A DNA stretch of 64,000 nt, taken from the NCBI GenBank assembly GCA_019918135.1, contig WBZZ01006551.1, positions 186,001 through 250,000 on the forward strand, read 5' to 3'. The stretch is from Paulinella micropora (Eukaryota; Cercozoa; Imbricatea; Euglyphida; Paulinellidae). The notes beneath the pieces are model-generated. The model searched no databases and was not told the DNA's origin. It saw nothing but the letters and a program-made list of their open reading frames with translations. Below are positions 1 through 10,462 of this stretch, one piece after another. The position numbers and the translations under genes are program-made. Numbering within the stretch: position 1 is the first letter of the stretch; the number at the start of each line of letters is the position of its first letter.

Positions 1-56
1 GGGAGGAACAAAAAGACCCACCCGCAAAAATAATTCACAGAATTTGTCCCTCTCCA

Positions 57-57
57 C

Positions 58-85
<28 letters not shown>
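57..85. repeat. Poly-A homopolymer
   Basis: Uninterrupted A run of about 29 bases at the left edge, just before the hairpin-repeat block. It could be the poly-A tail of a retroposed sequence lying left of the window or a simple homopolymer; nothing else decides this. Confidence 0.8.
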
Positions 86-88
<3 letters not shown>

Positions 89-940
89 GCTACGGTCCGC
101 AAAATACGGCCAAAGATATTGGCAACCAAACATTTCGCGAAATACTGCCGCTTTGTCGACAAATCCGCCGGGTCTAAGATAGCCTTAAAAAAAAATTTTT
201 GGGCAATTTCGGCGGTTGGATAGTTAGAAAAAAGTTAGGGAAGGATTGGCGGGCGGGGAAAAATTTCAATCTGCTGAAATTTTTCCCCGCCCGCCAATCT
301 TTCCCCAAATTTTTCCTGACTATCCAAGGCCACTGCCGAAATGTCCTTCACCCAAAAAAGGTTTTCGCGACTGCCCGCAGAATACGGCCAAAGATATTGG
401 CACCCAATATTTCGCAAAATACGGCCGAAGATATTGGCACCCAATATTTCGCAAATATTGCCAAATCATTTGGCACCCAAACCTTTCGCGAAATACGGCC
501 GCTAGACGTTTTGTCGACAAATCTGCCGGGTCTAAGATAGCCCAAAAAAAAATCTTTGGCAATTTCGGCAGTGGCGTTGGATAGTTAGAAAAAAATTAGG
601 GAAGGATTGGCGGGCGGGGAAAAATTTCAATCTGCTGATTTTTTCCCCGCCCGCCAATCTTTCCCCAACTTTTTTTCCTGACTATCCAATGCAGAAATTG
701 CCTTCAAAAAAAAAAGTTTTCGCGACGGCCCGCAAAATACGGCCAAAATTATTGGCACCCCAACATCCCACGAAATACGGACAAATCCTTGGCACCCAAA
801 CATCCCGCACAATATGGCAGCTAGCCGTTTTGTTGACAAATTTGCCGGGTCTACGATAGCTAAAAAAAAATTGTTTGGCGATTTCGGCAATCGCGTTGGT
901 TGGTTTTGTAAAAAAATAATTTTTAAAAAAAAAGCTGGGG
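86..940. repeat. Three tandem ~355-bp units, two with a long GC-rich hairpin
   Basis: Three diverged tandem units start near 86, 360 and 714. Each has copies of an ATACGGCCAAAGATATTGGCACCC-like block, a GTCGACAAATCTGCCGGGTCTA-like block and a short A run. Units 1 and 2 also hold a hairpin with arms reading GATTGGCGGGCGGGGAAAAA on one side. In unit 1 the stem is perfect over 25 bp (244-268 with 275-299) around a 6-base loop; unit 2 has it near 604-660. Short ORFs in the block are by-products of the repeats. A related hairpin family recurs at 21.8-22.5 kb. Confidence 0.85.
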
Positions 941-1472
941 GAAGCTTAGCGCGCCAAGAAAGTGCTAAAACATTGTTTTTATTAAAGCTCGATAGTTTTA
1001 CACTTGGCACTGAGAGCTAGGAGAGGGAGAGGAAAGTACGGATTGTCTTAGTTCTCTGTCTGAGAATCGGGAGCGAGAGTGGCAAGGGGGGGGGGCGCTA
1101 AGAATGTATAAAAAAAAAGATTAATGAAAAAAATCCTTGATAAAGTTTTAATCTTGGCACTGAGAACTGAAAGGTGTATCGCTTATATACTTTTCTTTTA
1201 GAACCACGCATATTTTAGGAAGCGGACGTCACACAGGCTCTTAATTTTTGTGTCTGTTTTTTTCGTGTATAACTAGGGTCGGCTATGCAGGTGGGCTGGG
1301 GCGGTCGTGAGTTGTACGATTGGGCAAAAGATAATACTACTACACGCAGGACTACGAACAAACTCAATCAAGAGTGGGCTGAACTCGATACATTTTTCCA
1401 TATCAACGGGGGCACGCTTGAGGCGTTTGTGCAGGTACGCTTGGGCTTGTTTCTGCTCATGTTGAAAATAAC
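941..1472. other. Spacer without a supported gene
   Basis: Contains A/T runs, a G run near 1090 and an open frame at 1285-1506 (73 codons) that is hydrophobic at its end. I cannot support that frame as a gene; it could be an upstream exon or frame-shifted N-terminus of the ORF at 1473-1970. Confidence 0.4.
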
Positions 1473-1970
1473 TTGTGGCTTGTGTGTCAGAATAGAGAGC
1501 TGGTAACAATCGCCTTGATTATCAAGGCGACATATGAAGACATTGAAATGGAGGGCGGTAGCTATGCACACGGAGAGCATACAGGATATGCTGGCGCCAG
1601 ACAGAAAGACTCGAAAGCGGCTGATGCGACTGGGCGGCGCCATCTTAGCACAGATGGCCCAGTGATCCAGCCACCCGCCGAAGCAATCCATCCCCTCTGG
1701 GACCAATATGTACAGTCTCTATACAAATTTGTCCAGGAGTCAGACAGACCTAATCACATGGCAGCCGGAACTGAAGGCTATTGGGATATCATTGTACGGG
1801 CCAAAGCAAGAAGACCCTGCCCGCACTGCCAGCGGCGCCGGTCTTGCGCTCACCACCTCCAAGATAAAGACGTGTTTCGCGCTGCCAAAGTGTTATATCG
1901 GTTGTATGGGCCCTGTGGCGGCCGACCTTGGCTAGCAGCAACAAAAGAGATTCTGAATAGACAGCCGTAA
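1473..1970 (+). CDS. Small orphan protein with a Cys/His cluster
   Basis: Open frame of 165 codons; a second Met at about 1548 is an alternative start. I do not recognise the family. The C-terminal half looks like real protein, with a helical stretch (WDQYVQSLYKFVQES) and a cluster CPHCQRRRSCAHH that could bind zinc. The 5' half is less convincing and overlaps another open frame. It converges with the RNA polymerase gene on the other strand, and an AATAAA lies about 115 bases after the stop. Role unknown. Confidence 0.45.
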   Translation: MWLVCQNRELVTIALIIKATYEDIEMEGGSYAHGEHTGYAGARQKDSKAADATGRRHLSTDGPVIQPPAEAIHPLWDQYVQSLYKFVQESDRPNHMAAGTEGYWDIIVRAKARRPCPHCQRRRSCAHHLQDKDVFRAAKVLYRLYGPCGGRPWLAATKEILNRQP

Positions 1971-2037
1971 GCGGCGGCCTGGCAAAGCGGTCTGTTGATC
2001 CTGCCGCGTGGCCAGACACAGAACACGAGCCTAGCCT

Positions 2038-2089
2038 TTTATTATTCTAGCCTCTCCGCGCACGGGCTTGATTTTGTTTACTCAATAAA
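2038..2089. terminator. Back-to-back polyadenylation signals between convergent genes
   Basis: AATAAA on the plus strand at 2084-2089 follows the orphan ORF ending at 1970. TTTATT at 2038-2043 is AATAAA on the minus strand, about 145 bases past the end of the RPB2-like gene. The pair sits in the convergent intergenic space, where 3' ends are expected. Confidence 0.5.
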
Positions 2090-2187
2090 ACTTTTTTTCC
2101 TCTTCTTTGTTTTCAACGTCAGGAGCCTATACGACTTTCCTTTTCCTGTTTTTTTTTTTTAAGTGTTGCCTGCGTTTTTTTGGGGGT

Positions 2188-5100
2188 TTACTTCTTTTCT
2201 TCCTCCTCTGCGTCTGCCTGGATTTTGTACATGAGCCCCGAGGCGTCGAGGGTCTGCAGGGCCTTGAGCAGTACGAACGTCGTGGGCATGCGCACGAGCC
2301 CCGAATGCGAGCCGTTCGCAAAGGCCCGGGAGCAAGACCTGGTCAGGCACACGGCCGCGCCGTCGGCACCGTCTATTCGGAGCCGGCCGCACAGCTTGCA
2401 GACCACGTCGAGGCGCGAGTCGGCGCTCTGCAGCACCTGCTCCAGCAGCGCGGTAGACCCCGACTGCACCGCGGCGTTCAGGCACATGGAATCGAACTTG
2501 GACGCGCCGTCCACCCGCGCAGACTTGGTGCCCTGGTGCGTCAGCGGGTCCATCGGGCCCTGGTGCCTGACCTTGAACTGCACCTCGCTGGTCTTGTCCT
2601 GGCGCATGTAGTACTGGAAGCCGAACAGCGTGGGTTTGGCGGGCGGGTCCAGGTTCATGCTGGCGGGGCTGTACATCCTGGCCGACGCACGCAAGTGCAG
2701 CTCCTGCAGAAGGCCCGGCGTTGCCTTTTCTGGCGACGGTGCGGCGCCCGCCCGTGCGCTGTCCCACGTGGCCTCGAGGTTTTTATTCGCCACCAGAGCC
2801 GCGCGCGCTGCGGCGGGCACCCAGGCACTGTTGGGCAGCAGCAGCCGGCGCCAATCAGTGCCTAGCTCCTTGCCGTCCTGGGCCAACTCGAGCGCCCGGC
2901 GGGCCCCTCCCGCGGGCGGGCCGAGGCTGACCTTGGCGCGGCGGCCCTGCGCCAGGAGCCAGCTCTCCTCTGCGTGGGCCCAGCGCCCGAGCTCGCTAAC
3001 AGAGGTGTCGTCACGGCACGAGCCGTCGCCTGCGTGGAAGTGTGGGTCTTTTTTTTTGGGCGCAGCCCCGCGCCGGCACCGCGCCGACGTCGTAGGCCTG
3101 CAGTGCCAGGCGCAGGACCTTGCTGAGCGCCGCCAAGGCTGGCCCCGAAGTCGGCGCGGAGGCCCTGCGGAGCCAGTGTTCCAGGCAGCTGCGCCACAGC
3201 CTGGCGGCCACGGGACAGCAGTGCGCCTCCAGCACCCACCAGAAGTCCGGGCGCCAGAGGCGGCATTTCTGTTGCTCCAGCGCGTACAGCTGCGTGTAGG
3301 CCAGCAGCTCTTGGTTCCAGGGCCACACATAGCTAGCGGGGCCGCCAATGACGTCGTGTGTCAGCTGCCGGCCGTACTGGGCCACGAGCCTGGTTTGCAG
3401 CGTGGTTATGCAGTCGTTGATGGTCTTGCGGAACATCTGCGAGGGCCCGAGCAGCACGGCCGGGCGCTCGCCGGTCGGCAGGTAGGGCAGTGCGTGGTCG
3501 GGCACGAACACGCACAGCGTGCATTTCTGGCCCGAGAAGTTGGTGATCTTGTCGCCGCACTGGAACGGCAGCAGCCTCGTCACCACCATGCGCGCGTACA
3601 CCGGCGCGTTGCCGCAGTCTCGCGGCGTTTGCGTCGGGTCCGTGTCCAGCCACACACGGAGGTTGTCGACCGACAGGCAGTTCTGCGACACGACCCCGCG
3701 GGTCTGCGCCACCGTGCGGCGCACGCAAGACTCGTCGCTGCCGTCCGGCTCGGCCGACGACAGCGCGCGCAACAGCACGTCCCCGGGCAGCACCGTGCGC
3801 CCGAGCGGCACGGTCCACGCGTCGTCGCGGCGTTTGCCCAGCAGGTAGCCCTCTAGCGAGCGGCAGCCGCGCGCCTTGGCGAGCTTGTGGCCATCGGCCG
3901 CGAGCGCGGCGCGCGTGCGGGCCAGCACCCCGCCCCAACCGTCGGCGCCTGTGCGCACAGGCGCCGCTGATGGCACAGGCGCCGCTGATGGCACAGGTGC
4001 GAGGTGCATGCGGTCGTAGTAGGCCTTGCTGTCCAGGAACGCAAACAAACCCCGGTCGGCCGCGCTCTGGCTCCAGACCGTGCCGTCGTCCTGGTTGAGC
4101 CCCAGCGGCTGCACCCCTAGCGTAGACGCCGCGACGGGCACCTCGAGCAGCGGGCGGTCGCCGCGCAGCAGCTCCTTGGCCGAGCTGGCCAACAAGCGCC
4201 CGGGCTGGCGTTGCCCCACGGACTGCGACTGCATGCCGACCGCGTACACGAGGCGCGGGCCCGTCACGTGCTCGTGGAACAGCGTCAGCGCCGAAGAAAA
4301 GCTCAGGTGGCGGGCGGGCGACAGGTCCACAAAGTCGGACTCGGGTGCGCGGGCCGCGAACTTGCTCAGGCTCTCGCAGCCTACCTGCGCCGCCGACTCT
4401 TGGATGCTGAGCCACACCAGGCAGCCCTGGTTACGCAGAGCGCGCCACGCGGCCAGGCAGTCACCCGCTGCAGGCGGGAGCTGGTTGCTCACGAGGTAAC
4501 TGGACGCACTGTCGTGCGGCAGGCGCAGCTGGCGCAGCCGCCAGCCGGCCCAGATGCGGCGCACGTCGGCCGGGAGCGGCACGACACCCTCATTGACGTG
4601 CAACACGGGCGCCGACAGCCGGCCCGCGTACGTGTGGATAGTCAGACGTTTCTCGTCGCGGTCCAGCAACAAGCCCAGATGCCTCAGGGCCAGCCCCCCC
4701 GCGTCAGCCACGTCGTCGCCCTGCGCCCCGCGCTTGAGCGCCCGCAATGCCAGTAGCATCGGCACCAGCGGCGCTGATGGACCCCAGCACGCGGCCGTGG
4801 CACTCGACCACAATTTCACCCAGCGACAGCTGCGACGTCGCGGCCTCGCAGCGGTTCACGACCCAGTCCTCCAGCGCGGCGGCCCACGCGCTGTCCATCT
4901 CGGGGGTCATGGTTGTAAACAACGACAAGCGCTTGTCGTAGCCCAACTTGGCGGACTTGCTGGTCTCGTTCGGGTCCAGAAAACTCAGCTGCGAGACGTC
5001 GAACCGCTGGTCGGACGTCATGCCCTGGCCGCTCGGCACCATCTGGCACACCCGGCGCGCCAGCGAGTACTTCTTGGCCAGGTTGCCGCGCAAGTGTTGC

Positions 5101-6191
5101 AGCACGCGCTGCAGCGGCTGCGCGTCGCTGGCGCCTGCCCTGTCCCTCGGCGACGCGAACTCCTGGAACACGCGGGACATCTGCGCGCTGTCTAGCAGGA
5201 CGTTCGGGTCCACGCACACGGCCAGCCCGCCCCACGACGTCAGGCGCGTCTGCGCCAACGAGCGCACGCGCTGGAAGGCGCGCTGCAGATTGTGCGAGTA
5301 CAGCTGCGCCAGCGTCAGCACCGCCCGGCTCTGCATGGCCAGCGGGTCCGACAGGCCCGAGGACGGCTGCCCCTCGGCCACCGACAGGACGGACGGCAAC
5401 CCGGCCTCGGCGCGGCTGAGCGCCCGCGCGCCGTCCGCTAAGTGTTCGGCCTTGCGCGCGTCCCCGTACCGCAGCAGGCGTTCGTGGCAGTCCTCGTCGA
5501 GCGCGTAGTCTGCCACAATTGCGGCGCAGCGCGGCGGCAAACGTGAGGCCTGACGCACGGCGGTTGTTAGCCACTGCGTCGCGCCCGGGAAAATGTGCAG
5601 CAAGAACCTGTTGCGCAGCCACCACAGCCCCTGCCCCTGCATTTGCTCCACCGAAAACTGCTTGGTCCGCAGGCACCACAGCTGTCCCAGGCGGAACAGC
5701 GCCTGCTCGCGCGTGACCACCCCCTCGTTGAGCGCCCAGGACCGGTGCACAATGTCCAGGTACACGGCCTGGGCGCGCGCGTCATCGCCGCTGGTCACTA
5801 GCTGGCGCAGTTCTTCCCAACACTCAACGCCGAGCGCGCGCCACAGGAGTACGAGGGGCAGGTCGCACGGCTGTCCCACAAACACCCTGGCGGTCAGCAC
5901 GGGCAGGGCCGAGTCCGAACGCGTCTGCACGCGCACGAAGCCCTGTACACGAGATTGCGGCAGGCAGGCGTCGGCCACGGCGGGCCCGCGCTGCCGCGCC
6001 GCCCTGGTGGCCCAGGCATCGGCAAAGTCGGTTGGTGGCACGTTCTGCCGGTTGCCGTACGCACTCCTCAGTGTCTGGTCGCGGCGGCCGCTCGCGCGGC
6101 CCGTATGGGGGTACAAATGGAGCTTGCGCTGGCGCTTGGCGCCGACCATCAGCGCTTCTTGGTTGTGCATGTTGTCGACGTGGTACTGCAC
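2188..6191 (-). pseudogene. RNA polymerase second-largest subunit (RPB2-like), frameshifted and N-terminally short
   Basis: Three successive minus-strand frames (6191-4704, 4819-3011, 3348-2188) cover one RPB2-type protein of roughly 1,330 codons. The first part has the external/lobe signature around LPLVLLWRALGVECWEEL. The second has the hybrid-binding core: IHTYAGRLSAPVLH, then GLNQDDGTVWSQSAADRGLF (about 4102-4043), then GDK...GQK (about 3556-3524), matching the family's GDKxxxxHGQKG active-site segment. The third has the clamp segment and a C-terminal zinc site (CKLCGRLRI ... C). Breaks lie near 4770 and in a T8 homopolymer near 3050. The alignment begins about 200 residues into a normal RPB2, and the GLVCPAETPEG region is unrecognisable. 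It would transcribe viral genes with RPB1 partners not in this window. Baculovirus-type LEF-8 is a less likely alternative. Confidence 0.85.
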
Positions 6192-6204
6192 ACAGTGCGG
6201 CCCC

Positions 6205-6978
6205 GCGCCGCCGTCTTCACCCTCGCTATATCACGGGCCGCGGCGCGCGCCGGCGCTAGCGGGCTGTCCACGCCCTTCCCCGCTGCAATTGCGTTGGTCT
6301 CGGTCTCCTGTGCGCGCCCCGTGTGCCGCCAACCTGACGCACAGCGAGTTCGTCGACTGCGCTATCGACTTCCGGGCCCCCGTGCTGTGCGGCGGTAGCT
6401 GGGGTGCCAACGGACAGAGCTGGCCGTTGGCGCTGGGTTACGACATTCCCATAGAAGTCGCAAACAGTGAGGCCTGGGTGCTGGCCTGGTGGCTGCGCGG
6501 ACTGGGCCACATAGACGACTATGATTGGCAGCGCAACGTTGGCTACAAGAACGAGTACATCTACTTTGGCATGGAGTTGATCGAGTCCTACGACTACAAG
6601 CTTGGTGGAGTCGCTGACAAACAGAGTTTGGATCTTCTTGAACTTCTTGCCACATTCCAACACGGCCGCGCCCGGCCTTTTGCGCGGCTGTGCCCGCGCA
6701 AGCCGCGTTGGAATGTACGCACAAATACCATCGACATATCGAGCAGGGATCTACGAACGTACACTACTTTCTTGGTCTCACACCAAGACCCAAGAGAAGA
6801 GTTTGGTCATTCCATAGTTTTTTTCAAGCAAGACAACACTATCTTCGTATATGACCCAAGCACGCCTGTCAGCTCCCAAGTGTGCAGAAGTTTAGCCCAA
6901 GCCCTACGAAAAAAAAATCTAGTCTATACAGTAAAAAGCGTAGAGAACGAATCCGCCGGCGGGGCACGACACCGCTGA
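6205..6978 (+). CDS. Orphan protein, possible papain-like fold; start unclear
   Basis: The frame is open through to a stop at 6976-6978 and reads like real protein from about 6330, with aromatic-rich stretches such as DDYDWQRNVGYKNEYIYFG. Near the C-terminus GHSIVFF is followed by TIFVYDPSTP, a His...Asp arrangement reminiscent of papain-like cysteine peptidases, but I see no clear catalytic Cys and do not assign an activity. No in-frame ATG lies between 6200 and about 6570; an ATG at about 6169 would overlap the divergent RPB2 start. The gene may be 5'-truncated or frameshifted. Confidence 0.4.
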   Translation, partial: APPSSPSLYHGPRRAPALAGCPRPSPLQLRWSRSPVRAPCAANLTHSEFVDCAIDFRAPVLCGGSWGANGQSWPLALGYDIPIEVANSEAWVLAWWLRGLGHIDDYDWQRNVGYKNEYIYFGMELIESYDYKLGGVADKQSLDLLELLATFQHGRARPFARLCPRKPRWNVRTNTIDISSRDLRTYTTFLVSHQDPREEFGHSIVFFKQDNTIFVYDPSTPVSSQVCRSLAQALRKKNLVYTVKSVENESAGGARHR

Positions 6979-7072
6979 CCAGAGAACTGAAGGGAGCTGC
7001 TTCCTGTTGTCGTTGGCGCGGGCTTTGCGGGTTACTGTCAGCCAGGACCGAAAAGACTTACAGTTTTCACGC

Positions 7073-7279
7073 ATGATCAGCCATTTCTGGCTACTCCTGG
7101 TATTTATGCTCTGGCAGAAGTTTATAATGACAGATTATGACAAAATGGTGCTTTCGACAGCCCAGGCCCCTGTGTCGACTACGAGGGCAAGAACCGTCGC
7201 CATGTTTAAGACCCTGCCCGAACAAGATCTTTTAAAGGAGGCTCTGGACGCCCTGGGGCCGCGCCTGGGAATTGTTTAG
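7073..7279 (+). CDS. Small membrane-anchored orphan protein
   Basis: 68 codons from the ATG at 7073. An N-terminal hydrophobic segment (HFWLLLVFMLWQKFI) would anchor it in a membrane or act as a signal peptide. A short hydrophilic tail ends in a helical LLKEALDALGPRLG. The frame is open further upstream to 7007. No family recognised; small size keeps confidence low. Confidence 0.35.
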   Translation: MISHFWLLLVFMLWQKFIMTDYDKMVLSTAQAPVSTTRARTVAMFKTLPEQDLLKEALDALGPRLGIV

Positions 7280-7410
7280 GCACGCTCTAAAGCTAGGGGT
7301 TTAAGATTTCTTTTTGCAGAGAGGGCTGAGTCACCCCCCTCCTCCTCCCTCTCCCCCCCTCCCTCACACCCGGAACTTAATTTCCAAAAAATTCCTTTAA
7401 CACCAAAGTT

Positions 7411-9152
7411 TTATTTTATTGTTGTGGTTGATGCTGTTGTTGTCGTCGTCGTTGCAGCCTTTTGTTCGTCCGGTTGCAGCAGGGCCAGGACGTCTTCCAG
7501 CCCGACCCCGGCCGCGGAGGCGCGCAGCGCTTGCATAGCGGTCGTGTGAAAATTCGGCTGGTCCTTTTGGCGCCTGGCCAAGAGATGGGGGGCCCCTGTG
7601 TCAGTGAGCTGGATTTCCCAGATGCCGACCACTGACGCGGGCGCCACGGCCGCATTGAAAAGTGTCAGGCTAGCGCCCAACGACCTCCTTTGGTGGCGGG
7701 CGCCAGCTCGTTGTGTGGGACCGAGTACGCGAGCCCGACGTGAGTCACGCCCTCGTGGTGGTGGCAGCCGGTGAGTCGCAAATAAAGCTTGCGGGGCGGT
7801 AGCCCCGCCCTCTGGCGCATCAGTTCCTCTACGATCTGCTGGGGGGTTGCCACCACCGGGGGGCCACCCGTTGCGGTGCGCCCGCCGGGCTTGCGGAGCC
7901 AGCGCACGGGCCACTTGGCGCTGTCTGCCGTGTGTTGATCGAGCGGCAGGCTTTCCAGTACGAAGGAGGACGGCACCCAGGAACCCTTGGCCCGGTTGTA
8001 CACGCATTCTCCCCAGGCCCCCGGCAGTACGGACGCGCGTGGGAAGACCAGCGGTGCCTCGCTCTTGGGCGCACAGAACGACTCCTCCGAACTGTCGGTC
8101 GGCGGCGTGTGCGCCGACCAGACCGACCTGTACTGCTTGAGCAGCGCACCGGCCACGGCGGGCGTCAGCGCCCTGTCAAAGAAGATCTCTTGGTGCAGCC
8201 GCAGCGGAGAGTGCGGCGCCGGCGGCACGGGCGCCCTGGCGCAGAGTGCGGCGCGGGGGCCCCTGGTGAGCACGAGCTCCAGATCTACGGTTGGGCTGAA
8301 TTTCCACTTACAAAGGCCCTGTTGCACACCACCGCGGTAAGCGGCGCCCGCCTCCGCAAAGATGAGACCATCGACCGGAACTCGGTACTCGCCCTGGTCG
8401 AAATACCAGCTGCCGCCGCTAGATTGCAGGGTGGCTAGCTTGCCGGCAGCCTCGTTTAGCGGAAAGAATTCTTTGCCGGCCAGGGTGCGCAGCGTCTGGC
8501 ATTTGCCGTCCTTGGCGAGGCTAGCCAGGAACAGGTCGCGCAGCCAAAGCCACCGGGAGAAGGGCAGCGCAAACAGCGACTGCGGGCCGTACGCTAACAG
8601 GTCGCAAACGCGCAACAAACGGGCGTTGGTGCAGGCGTTCTGCACCAACTCTGCAACTAGCAGAAAGAACATTTGGCCGTCGCTCTCGTCGAACGGCGCG
8701 TCCGGCTCTACGTCCTCCACGTACGGTCTTTCTCGCTTAATAAAGAAACACTTGCCCCGCAAAAACATTACAAGCACACGCACGCCGTCGTCCTTAGGCG
8801 CCACGAGCCAGTCGCCGCCCCCCTTGAATATCAAGCCTAGTTCATGTGCACACAGGTCCCGGGGCATGGCGAATAATCTGTCGGGAGACGCATGTTCATC
8901 CAGCCCTAGCATGGCCAGCGCCAAAGACAGGAGGTGGCTCCGCAACGTCTCCATTTCTACCACAGTGTCCTGTCTGAGCCAGTGACCGTCGTCCAATTGC
9001 CAGCTAGCTCTGCGCAAGCGCTCCAGCTCTCTAATTGCCAGGAGCGCGGCTTTGTGGGGTTTGCCCTCGGTTAGCAGCGGCGGGGGGGCCGCCGGCGTGG
9101 CGGTTCCAGTCGCATACAACATTTCTAAGCAGCGGCGCTTTTTGCTCTTCAT
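7411..9152 (-). pseudogene. mRNA-capping enzyme guanylyltransferase, frameshift near its C-terminus
   Basis: The 495-codon frame 9152-7665 carries the nucleotidyltransferase motifs in order. These are motif I KDDGVR (Lys120 as the GMP-accepting lysine), motif III-like VAELV (166-170) followed by RVCDLLAYG, motif IV DGLIF (261-265) and motif V CKWK (281-284). An OB-fold region follows. A frameshift near 7680 moves the C-terminus into the frame that ends at 7411. No triphosphatase or methyltransferase domain is fused; the ~100 residues before motif I are unassigned. The family transfers GMP to 5'-diphosphate RNA ends in the capping pathway, fitting a virus with its own RNA polymerase. The start is supported by the A/G-rich GAAGAAAGAG before the ATG. 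Minus-strand AATAAA overlaps the stop region (7409-7416). Confidence 0.82.
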
Positions 9153-9745
9153 CTCTTTCTTCGAGTAGGCCGTCTGGTCTCTTGTAGCACGGGACGGTTC
9201 ACTACTTGTCCGGCACGGAAAAATGACACGGGAACTTATACACCACGCAAAAAATAATAATAATAATCAAGGTATGGTCTGCCCCCCCCCCCATTTCCGC
9301 CGTCCCCCCCCCCCCGCCCCTCCCCGATGAGGATGAGAAAAAAGGGGGTGGACGGCGGAAATGGGGAGGAGGGGGGGGGGGGGGGGTTGGTAAAAAGACT
9401 CTAACGGAGCAGGAGAGAGGTGGGGGAAAAGGGTGAAGAAGCTGGAATGTTTTTTTTTTGTGAACTACCTGAGAGGAGCCGGACAAAAATAACGTGGGCG
9501 GGGGGGGCCGGTGGGGAAAGTTGGTGAGAGGAAGGGAGGGGGGGGAGGGAACGGGTTGTGGTGGGAAGAAAACAAAAAACAAGCAAGCTTTTATAATTCT
9601 TTCTTTGACGCAGTGACAAAAATTTTGGTTTGGGTTGGCTGGTTCAGAGTAAGGGCGGGGGGGGAAAGGTGGTTGTCGCTGCGGCCAAAGCCACACCAAG
9701 AGGGTGCGGAGGGGGGGGGGGGGGGGGGGAAGGTGTGGGGAGAAG
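9153..9745. other. Gene-free spacer of G/C homopolymers
   Basis: Divergent promoter space between the capping gene and the membrane-protein gene. It holds repeated C and G runs (for example 9281-9317, 9368-9387, 9711-9729), which make long nonsense open frames rich in Pro or Gly. No gene supported. Confidence 0.6.
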
Positions 9746-10462
9746 ATGCAGGCTCTGGCTGGTTGGCTGCAGCCGCTGCGGATGCTACGGGGCGAGCAAT
9801 CAGCGCCCTTCGCGGTTATACTTGAATCTCAGGCCATCGGAATCTTCTGCCTGTTCGTGTTGATGCGGCAGAACCGTCGCCCTGTGACTATAGGAGAAAA
9901 AGCTCTTTTGCTCCTGTGTGTTTTCCTCTGGTGGGCTCGGTACACCCTGCATTTGACCGCCGACTTTCCCTGGCAGAGACTTCTAGACAGGGCCTGGCTC
10001 CTGGCTGCACAGCCTTACGCGGCCCTGCTTTTGTTGAGGTGCCAAGCGCCAAGGCTACAGCGATTAGTGTGGTATAGCCTGTACTGCCTGCTGGGCATTT
10101 GCGGCGTAGCAACGGCTGTGCCGTGGACAACTTTAGCGGAAGTGGTCTGGTTGCTTCTGCTGGTTTGTTTGTTCCGCGGCCGGAATTGTCTGCCCCTGCT
10201 CTTGCTTGCAAGCTCTTGTGTTACTGGTTTCGTCTGGTATACCGAACGGCTTGTGTGGTGCCTTGCGCTAGCCGCTCTATCGGAGGCTGCTTTCTTTTTG
10301 TGGTTAGTGAATCAACGAGAGGAGCGGCCGATACTAGCGCAAAGCGCAAGAGACACGTGGTTGGACTACCCTAACCCTATTAGCTTCCGGAACTTGCAAA
10401 GCTTTATCCCCGCCGATCATCTCGACGAAGACTCGGACGATGAAACAAACACCTTACTTTGA
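9746..10462 (+). CDS. Orphan seven-helix membrane protein
   Basis: 238 codons from the ATG at 9746, which follows GGGAGAAG. I count seven hydrophobic segments, beginning at FAVILESQAIGIFCLFVL and ending at LVWCLALAALSEAAFFLWLV. A soluble acidic tail then ends in DEDSDDETNTLL. The frame is intact. Topology suggests a multi-pass protein of an envelope or host membrane. I do not recognise the family; no retinal-binding lysine is visible in the last helix, so I do not call it a rhodopsin. Confidence 0.6.
   Translation: MQALAGWLQPLRMLRGEQSAPFAVILESQAIGIFCLFVLMRQNRRPVTIGEKALLLLCVFLWWARYTLHLTADFPWQRLLDRAWLLAAQPYAALLLLRCQAPRLQRLVWYSLYCLLGICGVATAVPWTTLAEVVWLLLLVCLFRGRNCLPLLLLASSCVTGFVWYTERLVWCLALAALSEAAFFLWLVNQREERPILAQSARDTWLDYPNPISFRNLQSFIPADHLDEDSDDETNTLL

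Noticed and set aside
2630-3856. 408-codon plus-strand frame opposite RPB2
   Set aside because: GC-rich antisense shadow; the minus strand has recognisable RPB2 motifs.
9746-10462. Microbial rhodopsin identity for the seven-helix protein
   Set aside because: Helix count fits and a Trp/Pro pattern in helix 3 is faintly similar, but the retinal lysine in the last helix is absent and the similarity is too weak.
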